Shown piece by piece: positions 1 to 8,264 of a stretch of DNA of 64,000 nucleotides. How positions within the stretch are numbered: position 1 is the first letter of the stretch; each line of letters begins with the position of its first letter. The notes below the pieces were generated by a model. The model was not told the DNA's origin and did no database searches. It saw nothing but the letters and a program-made list of their open reading frames with translations. The DNA is from Agrypnus murinus (lineage: Eukaryota > Arthropoda > Insecta > Coleoptera > Elateridae), in NCBI GenBank assembly GCA_929113105.1, contig OV816024.1:38764440-38828439 (forward strand), given 5' to 3'. The translations under genes and the position numbers were made by a program.

Positions 1-536
1 AAACTAAAGTAGTGTTATTTAGGTCAAGCTGATACTTCCAGCACAGCTATATTTTGGTAAGTTTGGTATTTATATACATATAAAAGTAGCCTTTGTGATT
101 CTGTAGGCTATAAACTTAAATGTTTAATTTTAATATGATGTACTTGATATAATATGAATATATCCCATAAATATTGAGTGAATATTTCTCTAACTGAAAT
201 CTGCATGAAAGAAATAAAAATAATAATTTTTCTTTGGTTTATTGCCAGGAAAAAACCCCAAAAATATAAAAAAAAACTTTAACACTTGATGAACATAGTA
301 CGAGTATGTATGATGTAACATTATGAGATATTATTAAAAACTCAAAACTCAAAGTTATACATACCCCAGTCTCATATATTATATTTAATAATTATTTGAT
401 ACCTTAATATGTTTGAATTATTAAATGTTGTTTTAATATAAAAAATATTTATAAAATCTTTATTTTACATCAAATAATTTATATTTTAATCTTTATATTA
501 TACTATATCATACATATTTTGTTAAATATACAGATC
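1..536. other. AT-rich non-coding stretch
   Basis: No supported reading frame, RNA gene or repeat boundary is visible. The last 60 or so bases weakly mirror the sequence just right of 1247, so the inverted repeat of the neighbouring element may reach in here. Confidence 0.6.
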
Positions 537-1247
537 GGAAACGCATGGAGTTTCTATAGGGCTATAAAACCGTTTATAGAAAACAGGAATGAGATAGTGA
601 AATGTTTGCGGTAACGGAGAGAAGTCTCAACTATTTCCGCTATCATCAACACACTTATTTATTATTATTAACTAAGTATTTAACGGCATACGACAGATAC
701 AATTTGGCCGATGGGCGACCCCATCGTGTCGGGTGGTAAATCTAAAGTAATATTTTCTTCACATTCACAATAATGCCCGTAATTGCTAAACTTAAAAGCA
801 CAAAGTACTTCTCCATTGTCTCAACTGTAAGCACTATAAATTGAAAGACGTTTGTAACAGAAACTGAAAATTACCTTTATGATAAAAAAAAGAAATGTTA
901 ATTCTTAAATAAAAACAAAGACATTAATTCTACATTTTGGTTAAAATAGAGTATGTTTTATTTTTAAAATATTAATATTATGTTTGTTATAAACTTCACA
1001 TTTTAAGATATCTAAAAGCGAATTATGTTTTAAACATAAAATGTCAGTAAATTATTTTTATATTGAGGTTACAATTTTAAAAATACTGCAAATAAATTTA
1101 ATTTCCTTTAGACGGACGAAGGTAAATTAACTGATTCTGTCGTTCCCGCTATTGTACAACGGGCGTTACTTAACTGCATCTCTCCATTCTCTCACTACCG
1201 TTTTTTATGAACGCTTTTATATCTCTATAGAAACTCCATGCGTTTCC
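537..1247. mobile_element. Non-autonomous TIR (MITE/foldback-like) element
   Basis: The two ends are inverted copies of each other. Both begin GGAAACGCATGGAGTTTCTA and stay similar for about 60 bases (537-597 against 1190-1247) with scattered substitutions. The 711-bp interior has no coding capacity. Similarity continues imperfectly outwards (a TATACAG block lies on both sides), so the true ends may be wider. I could not identify a target-site duplication, so the superfamily is unassigned. Confidence 0.65.
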
Positions 1248-1633
1248 AAGCTGTATAAAAATTTAACATATGTATTACATATTTGTATATTAGAAAATTA
1301 ATATTTTAAAGTATTATATTTGACAAACATTTCATATACAAATAAAACTTAAAGTAAAATTTAGCATAATTAGAAATATTCGATACATGTTCCGTTTTGA
1401 CCAAACAGTTTAAAAGTAAATTTCAACTTTATTATCTTATAAATATTTATAGTACATTTTCAAAAAAATATCTCCAGTAGAATATGTTATAAGATAGATT
1501 ATATAAATATTACACAGCTTATCAATGTAACTTTACAATTAAAATATGTAAAACATGTGTTGAAGTGTGAGAACCTTTGAAAACTTTCTTTTCATTTTCT
1601 AAAACGTTTTTGAACGGTTTATTGTGAAAATAT
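1248..1633. other. AT-rich non-coding stretch
   Basis: Nothing is recognised apart from the ATAT target site at 1630-1633 that flanks the LTR element. Confidence 0.6.
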
Positions 1634-2021
1634 TGTAACATTCTTTCTAAAATAATAATACAAGTGCTGTTTAAATCGTCTATTCACAAACAAATATTTA
1701 TTTTATTAGACTAATGAATACACTATAAATTAACGCTATAATTATAAACCATTAAAAACTATTATTTACAGACTATGAATTTCTAATACAACATTTATAT
1801 CCACTATTTATTTTGTAATACACAGTTAATGACTTGCTGTTGACTGCCCCTTTTTATCCGCAAAGTCGCTTTTATACCACCATACAAATCTTCCAGAAAT
1901 CGCTCGAACATACCGGTATATTGCTAGAATACACTAGAAGGTTGAGTGCATTGCGCTGCCGCTCCGGAATGTTCCACGACCCATTGACGGCCGGACCAGA
2001 CGATGCGTTGCACTCGTTACA
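1634..2021 (-). repeat. 3' LTR of the Gypsy element
   Basis: 388 bp, identical to 7873-8260 except at two positions (near 1710 and 2006). On the minus strand it begins TGTAACGAGTGC and ends GAATGTTACA. It carries a TATAAAA box (1870-1876) and an AATAAA signal (1807-1812) like its partner. The last 29 or so codons of the macro/CCCH reading frame extend into it, to 1934. Confidence 0.95.
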
Positions 2022-2035
2022 CTGCCCCCCTCTTC
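2022..2035 (-). other. Polypurine tract
   Basis: Directly upstream of the 3' LTR, the minus strand reads GAAGAGGGGGGCAG, a purine-rich run in the position where plus-strand DNA synthesis is primed. Confidence 0.8.
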
Positions 2036-2089
2036 AAGTCTGTTCTGTCCCAGAACAGGTTTTATGCTCTGGTTCCTGTAAAATGGGTC

Positions 2090-2146
2090 ATGACGATATC
2101 GACAGTCTTCACCTCGACTACACGTTCCATTACGGTAGAAATAACA
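2090..2146 (-). other. CCCH-type zinc finger
   Basis: Four ligands are visible: Cys, Cys seven residues later, Cys five later, His three later, in CYFYRNGTCSRGEDCRYRH. This spacing matches CCCH RNA-binding fingers, and aromatic and basic residues between ligands fit RNA contact. It lies directly downstream of the macro domain in the same frame. The pairing of macro-type and CCCH modules also occurs in some host PARP proteins; here I infer only that both arrived or function together. Confidence 0.8.
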
Positions 2147-2188
2147 GTCTACACTCTTCGTTGGCCTTAATGCGGGCTGTGGGTCAAA

Positions 2189-2587
2189 ACTGCAGACGAA
2201 GATCTTGACGTCAGTACCTCTAAAGACAACTTCCAGCATGTTTCTAACGATTCTCCAATCCAGCTGGTCCCGCCCACAGCCGAGTTTGGGAACTGCCAAT
2301 TTGTTAATTCCCCTGGTAAGCAACTCGATCCTCAAATTCCATAGTGCCCTCCACAAGTCGGCGTAACTCGGTTTCTGGTAGTAAAACTGCTTGGTTACCA
2401 AGTAGTAAATGGATCGGTCATGATCAGACAAGCGTAAGGATTTACCAACAGAGGGATTTTGTTCTCGAAGTTCATTCAGCCGTCCAAATTTATTTCTAAA
2501 CACTACTGCGATCCCCCTGGACATACGGAGATCCGCGGAGACACAGTGGGCAATGGAATAATTACCAGGGACCCGGAAGAGATCTTG
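2189..2587 (-). other. Macro domain (ADP-ribose binding/hydrolase, TARG1/OARD1 type)
   Basis: About 133 residues align throughout with the single-domain protein TARG1/OARD1. The LAHC-like strand, glycine-rich GIAVVF loop, YYLVTK strand and GCGRD loop are all present. TARG1-type macro domains use a Lys and an Asp to cleave ADP-ribosyl-glutamate/aspartate; both are conserved here. The frame has no stop inside the domain, unlike the upstream pol lesions. Confidence 0.88.
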
Positions 2588-2832
2588 TTGCATCTCAGTC
2601 GTGACTCCGAATCGCGCTTTTCTAGTTCCAGAGAACGCAGCCATAAATTCTCTAAAGGTTCGCTGATCATCTTCACGCCTTACGGTATTGATAGCCACCT
2701 CAGCCTCGTCTTTCCGATCCGGGACTGCGTCATTATTTCCCTCATAGTGCGCCAGACGATTGGAGTGTACCACCTTTGGTTTCCCCCTTGGCAATTTCTG
2801 GATGCGATAAATCAAGTCATTTATTCGTTTCT

Positions 2833-4296
2833 TCACCTGGTATGGACCCTCCCAATTTCGCTGTAACTTTGGAGAATAGCCACGACGCCTTTGCGGTTGT
2901 ATAACCAGACAAGCTCTCCAGGTTGAAACCCTCCTTCTTGGGCTCTCACATCGTACGTAGCCTTCATCCGGTCACTCGCGATTCGACTATTATTTCGGGT
3001 TCGGTCGTGAATATCCTCCAACTTCTTCTTTAAGTTGATGACATAATCATTCCCGGCTACCTCCTGCTCTATAGGTGGAGACCCAAATTCCAGATCACAC
3101 GGTAACCGTAACTCGCGTCCAAACATTACAGACGCTGGTGACTGACCGGTTGTTTCGTGGACCGATGCACGATAAGCCATCAGGAACAGATGCAGGTATT
3201 GGTCCCAGTCTCGTTGATGATCGGAGACGATCTTGGCCAAATATTTGCCCATTGTCCGATTCATGCGTTCTACCATTCCATCGGACTGCGGATGTAACGG
3301 TGTGGTCCGAGTCTTGCGAATGCCCAACAATCGACAGACTTCTCCAAAGAGTACAGACTCAAAATTGCGACCTTGATCCGAATGCAGCTCCATGGGCACT
3401 CCGAAGCGACTGAAAAACTCTTTGACTAGTACGTCAGCAACAGTCGCAGCTTCCTGGTTTGGTAGGGCATATGCTTCTGGCCATTTGGTAAAATAGTCCA
3501 TTGCCACTAAGATGTATTTATTCCCATCGTCGGTTTCGGGAAATGGTCCGGCAATGTCTATGGCTATTCTCTCCAGAGGACTACCCACATTGTACTGCCT
3601 CATAGGTGCTCTTCGTTTCCCCAAGGGTCCGTTGCCAGTGGCACATAGTTCACATTTCCGGCACCACTCCTTCACGTGTTCTTTACAGTTGACCCAATAA
3701 AAACGCTCCCTAACTTTCTCCAAAGTCTTTTTCACACCGAAGTGTCCCCCGGAGGCACCGTCATGGAGATGTCGCAATACTGTAGCCACTCGGCTTCTTG
3801 GAACCACGAACTGAGACCTAATGGTGGTGCCATCTTCACTCTCCAGTACTCGCTTCAGAAGATCGTCTTCCACCTTCAAGGACTCCCATTGGGCCCAATA
3901 TGCTTTGAGCGTTCTGTTAAAAGGGCTGACGGCCTCCCAGGCAGGCCTTTCTCCCACGCGCTTCCATTCCAGTACCATTTTTAGTTCGGGATCAGCCTCC
4001 TGCTGTCGTTGCAATTCTTCCGGCAACCAATTGTCGTTGACGATGGTAGTCCTTAATACTTGGCAAACCCTCTCTTCCAAACGAGAGCAATGACGGCAAT
4101 CCGTTGGACAGGGTCTTCTTGAAAGAGCATCGGCATTTCGATGACTAGTGCCCGCTCGATGTTCGGTGTCAAAGTCGTATCCTTGTAATCGTTCGATCCA
4201 CCTTGCGACCTGGCCTTCAGGATTACGGAATTGTAAATGCCATTTCAACGCTGCATGGTCCGTCCTCAATAAAAACTTCCGTCCGTACAAGTATTT
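2833..4296 (-). pseudogene. pol: Pol: RNase H C-terminal part and integrase
   Basis: The frame opens in the codon after the stop at 4297-4299 and continues the RNase H sequence (TDHAAL, then GTSHRNADALSR). Integrase follows. Numbering from the codon at 4290, the zinc-binding module is H176, H183, C213, C216. The catalytic triad is D245, D305 and E341, giving the D,D-35-E spacing of Ty3/Gypsy integrases, within DIAGPFP, LHSDQGRNF and PLHPQSDGMVERMNR. It integrates the cDNA into chromosomes. The frame shifts near 2895 in a short G/C run. After that this frame encodes unrelated residues and stops at 2833, while the expected integrase C-terminus lies in the neighbouring frame. There is no ATG at 4290, so the apparent start is only the residue after the stop. 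Confidence 0.93.
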
Positions 4297-6324
4297 TTAG
4301 AAGTGCTCAACGGACTTCACGACGGCCAATAGTTCTTTTCTGGTCACACAATAATTCCTTTCGGCTTTCGACAAAACCTTACTAAAATAGCCGATGACCT
4401 TTTCTTGTCCATCCTGTATCTGAGAAAGTACCCCCCCAATGGCCAAATTACTTGCATCTGTGTCAAGTATGAATTTCCCTTCTGTCCGTGGATAGCTCAA
4501 TATTGGTGCTGTTGTCAGGGCACGCTTCAGCTGTTGGAAAGCTGTTTCACACTCTCCGCTCCAAACATACTCGCGCCCATCTTCAGTTAACCTTGTCAGA
4601 GGTTTCGCTGTATTGGCAAACCCAGGAACGAAACGCCTGTAGTAGGTACATAACCCAAGAAAACTACGAACTTGGTGTTTATCTTTCGGTGTTGGCCACT
4701 CTTGAACTGCACGAATCTTATCGGGGTCGGCTGCCACTCCATTTTGTGATACGACGTGCCCGAGATATTTCACTTCCTTTCTGAATATGTGGCACTTTTT
4801 CGGACTCAGTTTCAGATTGGCTCCACGTAGTCTTCGGAACACTTCCTCTAGATTTTTCAAATGTTCGTTGAATGATTTTCCGACTACAATCACATCATCT
4901 AGGTATACCAGGCAGGTCTTCCACGACAACCCTCTCAGGATGGTCTCCATTAGACGCTCAAAGGTGGCCGGAGCGTTACATAGACCGAAAGGCATAACTG
5001 TAAACTGCCATAGTCCGGAACCAATCGTGAACGCGGTCTTCTCCCGGTCTTCAGGTTCCATTTCAACTTGCCAATAACCGCTCTTCAAGTCCAAAGTCGA
5101 AAACCATCGTGAACCAGACAGGGTATCTAACGTGTCGTCGATGCGTGGTAAGGGATAGCTGTCTTTCTTGGTCACGTCATTAAGCTGCCGATAGTCCACA
5201 CAAAATCTCGTTGACCCGTCCTTCTTACTGACCAGGACCACCGGTGATGCCCATGGACTGCTGGATGGCTCGATAACCCCTTGTTCTTCCATATCAGTAA
5301 TAATCTTTTCGGCTTCTGCTCGCCTTGCTAGAGGTAGACGCCTCGGCTGCTGACGGACAGGCATAGAGTTGCCTGTATTGATTTTATGTTTTACTATATT
5401 TGTTCGTCCCTTCTGACTATCGCCAAGAGCGAAGATATCTTGGTATCGGTGAACTAAACCCTGTACCTCTTTCACTTCCGTTCTGTTAAGGTCTTCGCAC
5501 GAGCTAGTAACCATACCCACTAATTTTCCACCATGGTCTTTGGGCACTGGTTTTGGAACATCAGCCATACACCTGGCTACTCGAAATACTGGCACACACT
5601 GTCCCACAAGGGTACTCTTCTTCAATGTCACCGGATCCACATTAACGTTCATAATTCTCACCGGTACTCTCTTTCCAACCTTGATCAGCGCTTTTCCCAC
5701 CAGTATGCCACTATGGATCTTCTTATCACAAACAGGCTCCATCATTCGCACACATCCTACCCGAAGATCTCCATCCAAACCCGCCTCGACAACCACCTCG
5801 CTTTGACCCGGCAATATCACATCTTCAGTCAGCAAAACCCTTACAACCGGATCTTCTCGTGGGTGCAACGGAAGTTCTTCGTTACCGACCTTCAAAACAC
5901 CCTCTTTCAAATTCAACGTAAAACCAAATTTTCTCAGGAGGTCCATTCCCAAGATGAAGTCATCAGTGATATCGGCTACCAGCACCTCATGATCACGTTC
6001 TTCACTTCCAATGCCAATCTTCATCTTCACCACTCCGCGTGTTGGTATCACTTCACCTGTTGCTGTACGGAGTTGAGTAGTTGTTGGTAACAGCTTCATA
6101 CTTGTTCGTAGAACGTTAGGGCGTATGATGGATTTTGTCGCCCCCGTATCAATGAGTAGTGGAACAGTACGATTAGCAATTTTCCCATCTACGAACAAAC
6201 TACTGGTACTATTGTTTGATGTTACGGCATGGATGGTGATCTTCGGGGCATCTCTACTCAAGGTCAACGTTCGCCCCCACTCGTCGACCTTCTTTAGTTT
6301 TCCGACTGCTGAACCTGTTTTGGT
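4297..6324 (-). pseudogene. pol: Pol: aspartic protease, reverse transcriptase, RNase H N-terminal part
   Basis: Numbering from the TTG codon at 6267, the protease active site is D40-T41-G42 in LLIDTGATKS, followed by the ILGMDLL flap-side motif near residue 105. Reverse transcriptase spans roughly residues 335-520, with DYRQLN, TLDLKSGYWQ, MPFGLCNAP and the catalytic YLDD at 455-458. RNase H starts near 598 with LDTDAS and continues to the conserved E of RKELLAVV. An in-frame TAA at 4297-4299 cuts RNase H. There is no ATG near the start. The frame is open back to 6324 and overlaps the end of gag by 28 nt in the -1 frame, so Pol is probably made as a Gag-Pol frameshift product. Confidence 0.95.
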
Positions 6325-7760
6325 TTAGGGCAACGACGTCGTATGTGACCTTGTTCGCCGCAATTCCAACAACGAGGCCCTCGAACTTCTTGATGATTCT
6401 TTTTACGGCTTTCTTCCTTCCGAAGAACTCTCAGTACTAACTCCTCTAGGTGATCTTTAGAACCTTCTTCTTCCTCCACAACGGCCCGAACACGCCCATG
6501 ACCTCGGGACGCTTGCTTTGCAGCTTCAAATTCTAAGGCGTGAGCAAGCGCATCATCAGTTGTTCTTGGTCGTGCTAGCCTCAATGATTGTTGTGTTTCC
6601 CAGTCTCTTAACCCATCAATGAAGGTCTGCACAGCGAGCTGTCCCAGAAATGAATCGGGTGCCGTAGGGTACGCCAATCGGACAAGCCGCGCAACATCGG
6701 CTTCAAACTCCTGCAGGCTTTCTCCATTCTTCTGGATACGATTCTTCACTTGCGCGTGATACACTTGTTGAAGATGCGCGTCTCCATATCTCATCTCCAA
6801 TCTAGACACTAACAATTGATAATCATTTTCCTGTCCTGCTGGGATTGTTTGCAGGACGTTCAACGCGTCTCCACGCAAAGCCACAGTTAAAGAAACGGCC
6901 TTTTCCTTGCCTGTCCATCCGTTGGCCCCAGCGGCCGCCTCAAATTGTTTGTAGTAGGTGGACCAAGGTATCTTTCCATCGAACGTGGGTGGTTTTACTT
7001 TTATCCCTACGGCAGGACCCCTTTCTTCTTTAATTTGCTTCTTTACTTCATTAAACTCAGAAGTTGAGGGAAACCGTAGTTGCCTCATTCTATCTTCCAA
7101 CATATCGATTATGTCGTCTTTCTTAGCTGTTGATGGTAATTGCATTTGGGCTATTTTCTCTTCTACCATTTTTATTACCCTATCTTGTTCCGCCAATCTG
7201 CCTTCCAATAGCCCTAACGCGCTGGTATTCTCCAAAAATTCTTCGAAAACTTTTTCTTCTAACACCTTGACATTGTCCAGCAATTCTTCTTTAAGCCTTC
7301 TAGAACTTTCTTCGGACTTTTCTAGTAATTCTTCCTTAAGCAATCTTGTGTTTTCTAGTAAATCTTCTTTAAGCCTTCTAGAATTTTCAAAAACTTTTTG
7401 TTCCATCTTTCTAGCATTTTCTTCGGACTTTTCCAGTAGTTCTTCTTTTAGCATTCTAACATTTTCTTCGGACTTTCTAGAATTCTCTTCGGACTTTTCC
7501 AATAATTCTTCTTTAAGCATTCTAGAATTCTCTTCTGTTTTTCTAGAACTTTCTTCCATTTTACTTAACAACAAACTAGTATCAATTGCGGGTCCAGGTA
7601 TTTCGAAGAGGAAACTTTCAGGATCTTCTTGCTGTTCTAAAAGCCATTCTTTTAGCCGATTTATTAACACGTTTTTAAGGCCCGTTGTTTCCAAATCTCG
7701 TTCTTCCAGTTCATGTTTCAAGTCTATTACTTTGAGTTCTTTTAGCAGTTTCATCACCAT
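6294..7760 (-). CDS. gag: Gag with SAP-like N-terminus, coiled coil, capsid and zinc knuckle
   Basis: Intact 488-residue frame with an ATG at 7760, 112 nt inside the 5' LTR. Residues 5-40 fit the SAP motif, a helix-extended-helix DNA-binding module: spaced leucines, DLKHELEERDL, then GLKNVLINRL. Residues about 66-200 are a charged coiled coil made of degenerate repeats of the type MLKEELLEKSEEN. Residues about 255-430 resemble retrotransposon capsid (PPTFDGKIPWSTYYKQF, ALRGDALNVL, FIDGL). A CCHC zinc knuckle (C-X2-C-X4-H-X4-C) lies at 464-477. It forms the virus-like particle and binds the RNA. No lesion is seen in this frame, in contrast to pol. Confidence 0.93.
   Translation of the reverse strand: MVMKLLKELKVIDLKHELEERDLETTGLKNVLINRLKEWLLEQQEDPESFLFEIPGPAIDTSLLLSKMEESSRKTEENSRMLKEELLEKSEENSRKSEENVRMLKEELLEKSEENARKMEQKVFENSRRLKEDLLENTRLLKEELLEKSEESSRRLKEELLDNVKVLEEKVFEEFLENTSALGLLEGRLAEQDRVIKMVEEKIAQMQLPSTAKKDDIIDMLEDRMRQLRFPSTSEFNEVKKQIKEERGPAVGIKVKPPTFDGKIPWSTYYKQFEAAAGANGWTGKEKAVSLTVALRGDALNVLQTIPAGQENDYQLLVSRLEMRYGDAHLQQVYHAQVKNRIQKNGESLQEFEADVARLVRLAYPTAPDSFLGQLAVQTFIDGLRDWETQQSLRLARPRTTDDALAHALEFEAAKQASRGHGRVRAVVEEEEGSKDHLEELVLRVLRKEESRKKNHQEVRGPRCWNCGEQGHIRRRCPKPKQVQQSEN
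7641..7748 (-). other. SAP-like motif in Gag
   Basis: About 36 residues at the Gag N-terminus carry the SAP pattern: hydrophobic residues at the helix positions, an invariant-type glycine in the TTGLKN turn, and a second helix VLINRLKEWL. SAP modules bind AT-rich or scaffold-attachment DNA. Assignment is by pattern only. Confidence 0.7.
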
Positions 7761-7854
7761 TTTAATTGTTTGTTGAAATTATATTTTAACACCAAAAATT
7801 TTATTCTCACAGCACTTTAATTAATTATTACGCGATTTTATTTATTTTAAAACC

Positions 7855-7872
7855 TCACACCTGTAACACCAC
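7855..7872 (-). other. Primer-binding site
   Basis: Directly inside the 5' LTR the minus strand reads TGGTGTTACAGGTGTGAG. The leading TGG complements the CCA end of a tRNA, as expected for minus-strand priming. I could not match the rest to a particular tRNA. Confidence 0.6.
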
Positions 7873-8260
7873 TGTAACATTCTTTCTAAAATAATAATAC
7901 AAGTGCTGTTTAAATCGTCTATTCACAAACAAATATTTATTTTATTACACTAATGAATACACTATAAATTAACGCTATAATTATAAACCATTAAAAACTA
8001 TTATTTACAGACTATGAATTTCTAATACAACATTTATATCCACTATTTATTTTGTAATACACAGTTAATGACTTGCTGTTGACTGCCCCTTTTTATCCGC
8101 AAAGTCGCTTTTATACCACCATACAAATCTTCCAGAAATCGCTCGAACATACCGGTATATTGCTAGAATACACTAGAAGGTTGAGTGCATTGCGCTGCCG
8201 CTCCGGAATGTTCCACGACCCATTGACGGCCGGACCAGACGATACGTTGCACTCGTTACA
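7873..8260 (-). repeat. 5' LTR of the Gypsy element
   Basis: 388 bp, the upstream LTR in the direction of transcription. It contains a TATA box, an initiator and a poly(A) signal in order, giving a recognisable U3-R-U5 layout. It differs from the 3' LTR at two positions. Confidence 0.95.
8046..8115 (-). promoter_or_regulatory. LTR core promoter and poly(A) signal
   Basis: On the minus strand, TATAAAA lies at 8115-8109. A CAGT initiator follows with its A at 8084, about 31 bases downstream, the expected distance. AATAAA lies at 8051-8046, within the predicted R region. The same set is repeated in the 3' LTR. Confidence 0.75.
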
Positions 8261-8264
8261 ATAT

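Larger units (their letters stand above)
1934..2895 (-). pseudogene. End of Pol: integrase C-terminus, TARG1-like macro domain, CCCH zinc finger
   Basis: This frame carries the end of integrase (a GPY/F-type motif at 2840-2848, then the VVHSNRLAHY block). It continues for about 265 residues that Ty3/Gypsy elements do not normally have. Numbering residues from the codon at 2836, residues 84-216 match the macro-domain fold of TARG1/OARD1, the terminal ADP-ribose glycohydrolase that removes mono-ADP-ribose from acidic side chains. Family signatures are SIAHCVSADLRM, GIAVVFRNKFG, IYYLVTK and PKLGCGRDQLDW. K149 and D190 sit where human TARG1 has catalytic K84 and D125. Residues 231-249 form a CCCH finger (C-X7-C-X5-C-X3-H). 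The frame ends inside the LTR at 1934. It has no ATG start of its own, so it was probably translated as part of Pol. A one-base deletion near 2895 disconnects it from integrase here. Confidence 0.9.
1634..8260 (-). mobile_element. Ty3/Gypsy LTR retrotransposon with macro and CCCH domains
   Basis: This is a complete 6,627-bp element read on the minus strand. Two 388-bp LTRs (1634-2021 and 7873-8260) begin TGTAAC and end GTTACA, and the element is flanked by ATAT at 1630-1633 and 8261-8264. The order on the minus strand is LTR, primer site, gag, protease, reverse transcriptase, RNase H, integrase, macro domain, CCCH finger, polypurine tract, LTR. RNase H before integrase is the Ty3/Gypsy order. 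There is no env-like frame. The LTRs differ at only two positions, so insertion was recent. Two lesions break pol: an in-frame stop at 4297-4299 and a one-base frameshift near 2895. Base composition is much richer in GC than the flanks. The C-terminal macro-CCCH extension is not part of a standard Gypsy Pol. Confidence 0.95.

Noticed and set aside
4288..4290. Separate integrase gene starting at 4290
   Set aside because: The codon is TTG and lies two codons after an in-frame stop inside RNase H; it is the interrupted continuation of pol, not an independent start.
5533..6090. Plus-strand reading frame of 185 codons
   Set aside because: Antisense to the protease region of pol, with no family features.
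6958..7776. Long plus-strand reading frame rich in Ser and Phe
   Set aside because: It is the antisense of the Gag coiled coil; its composition simply mirrors the repeated Glu/Lys codons on the other strand.
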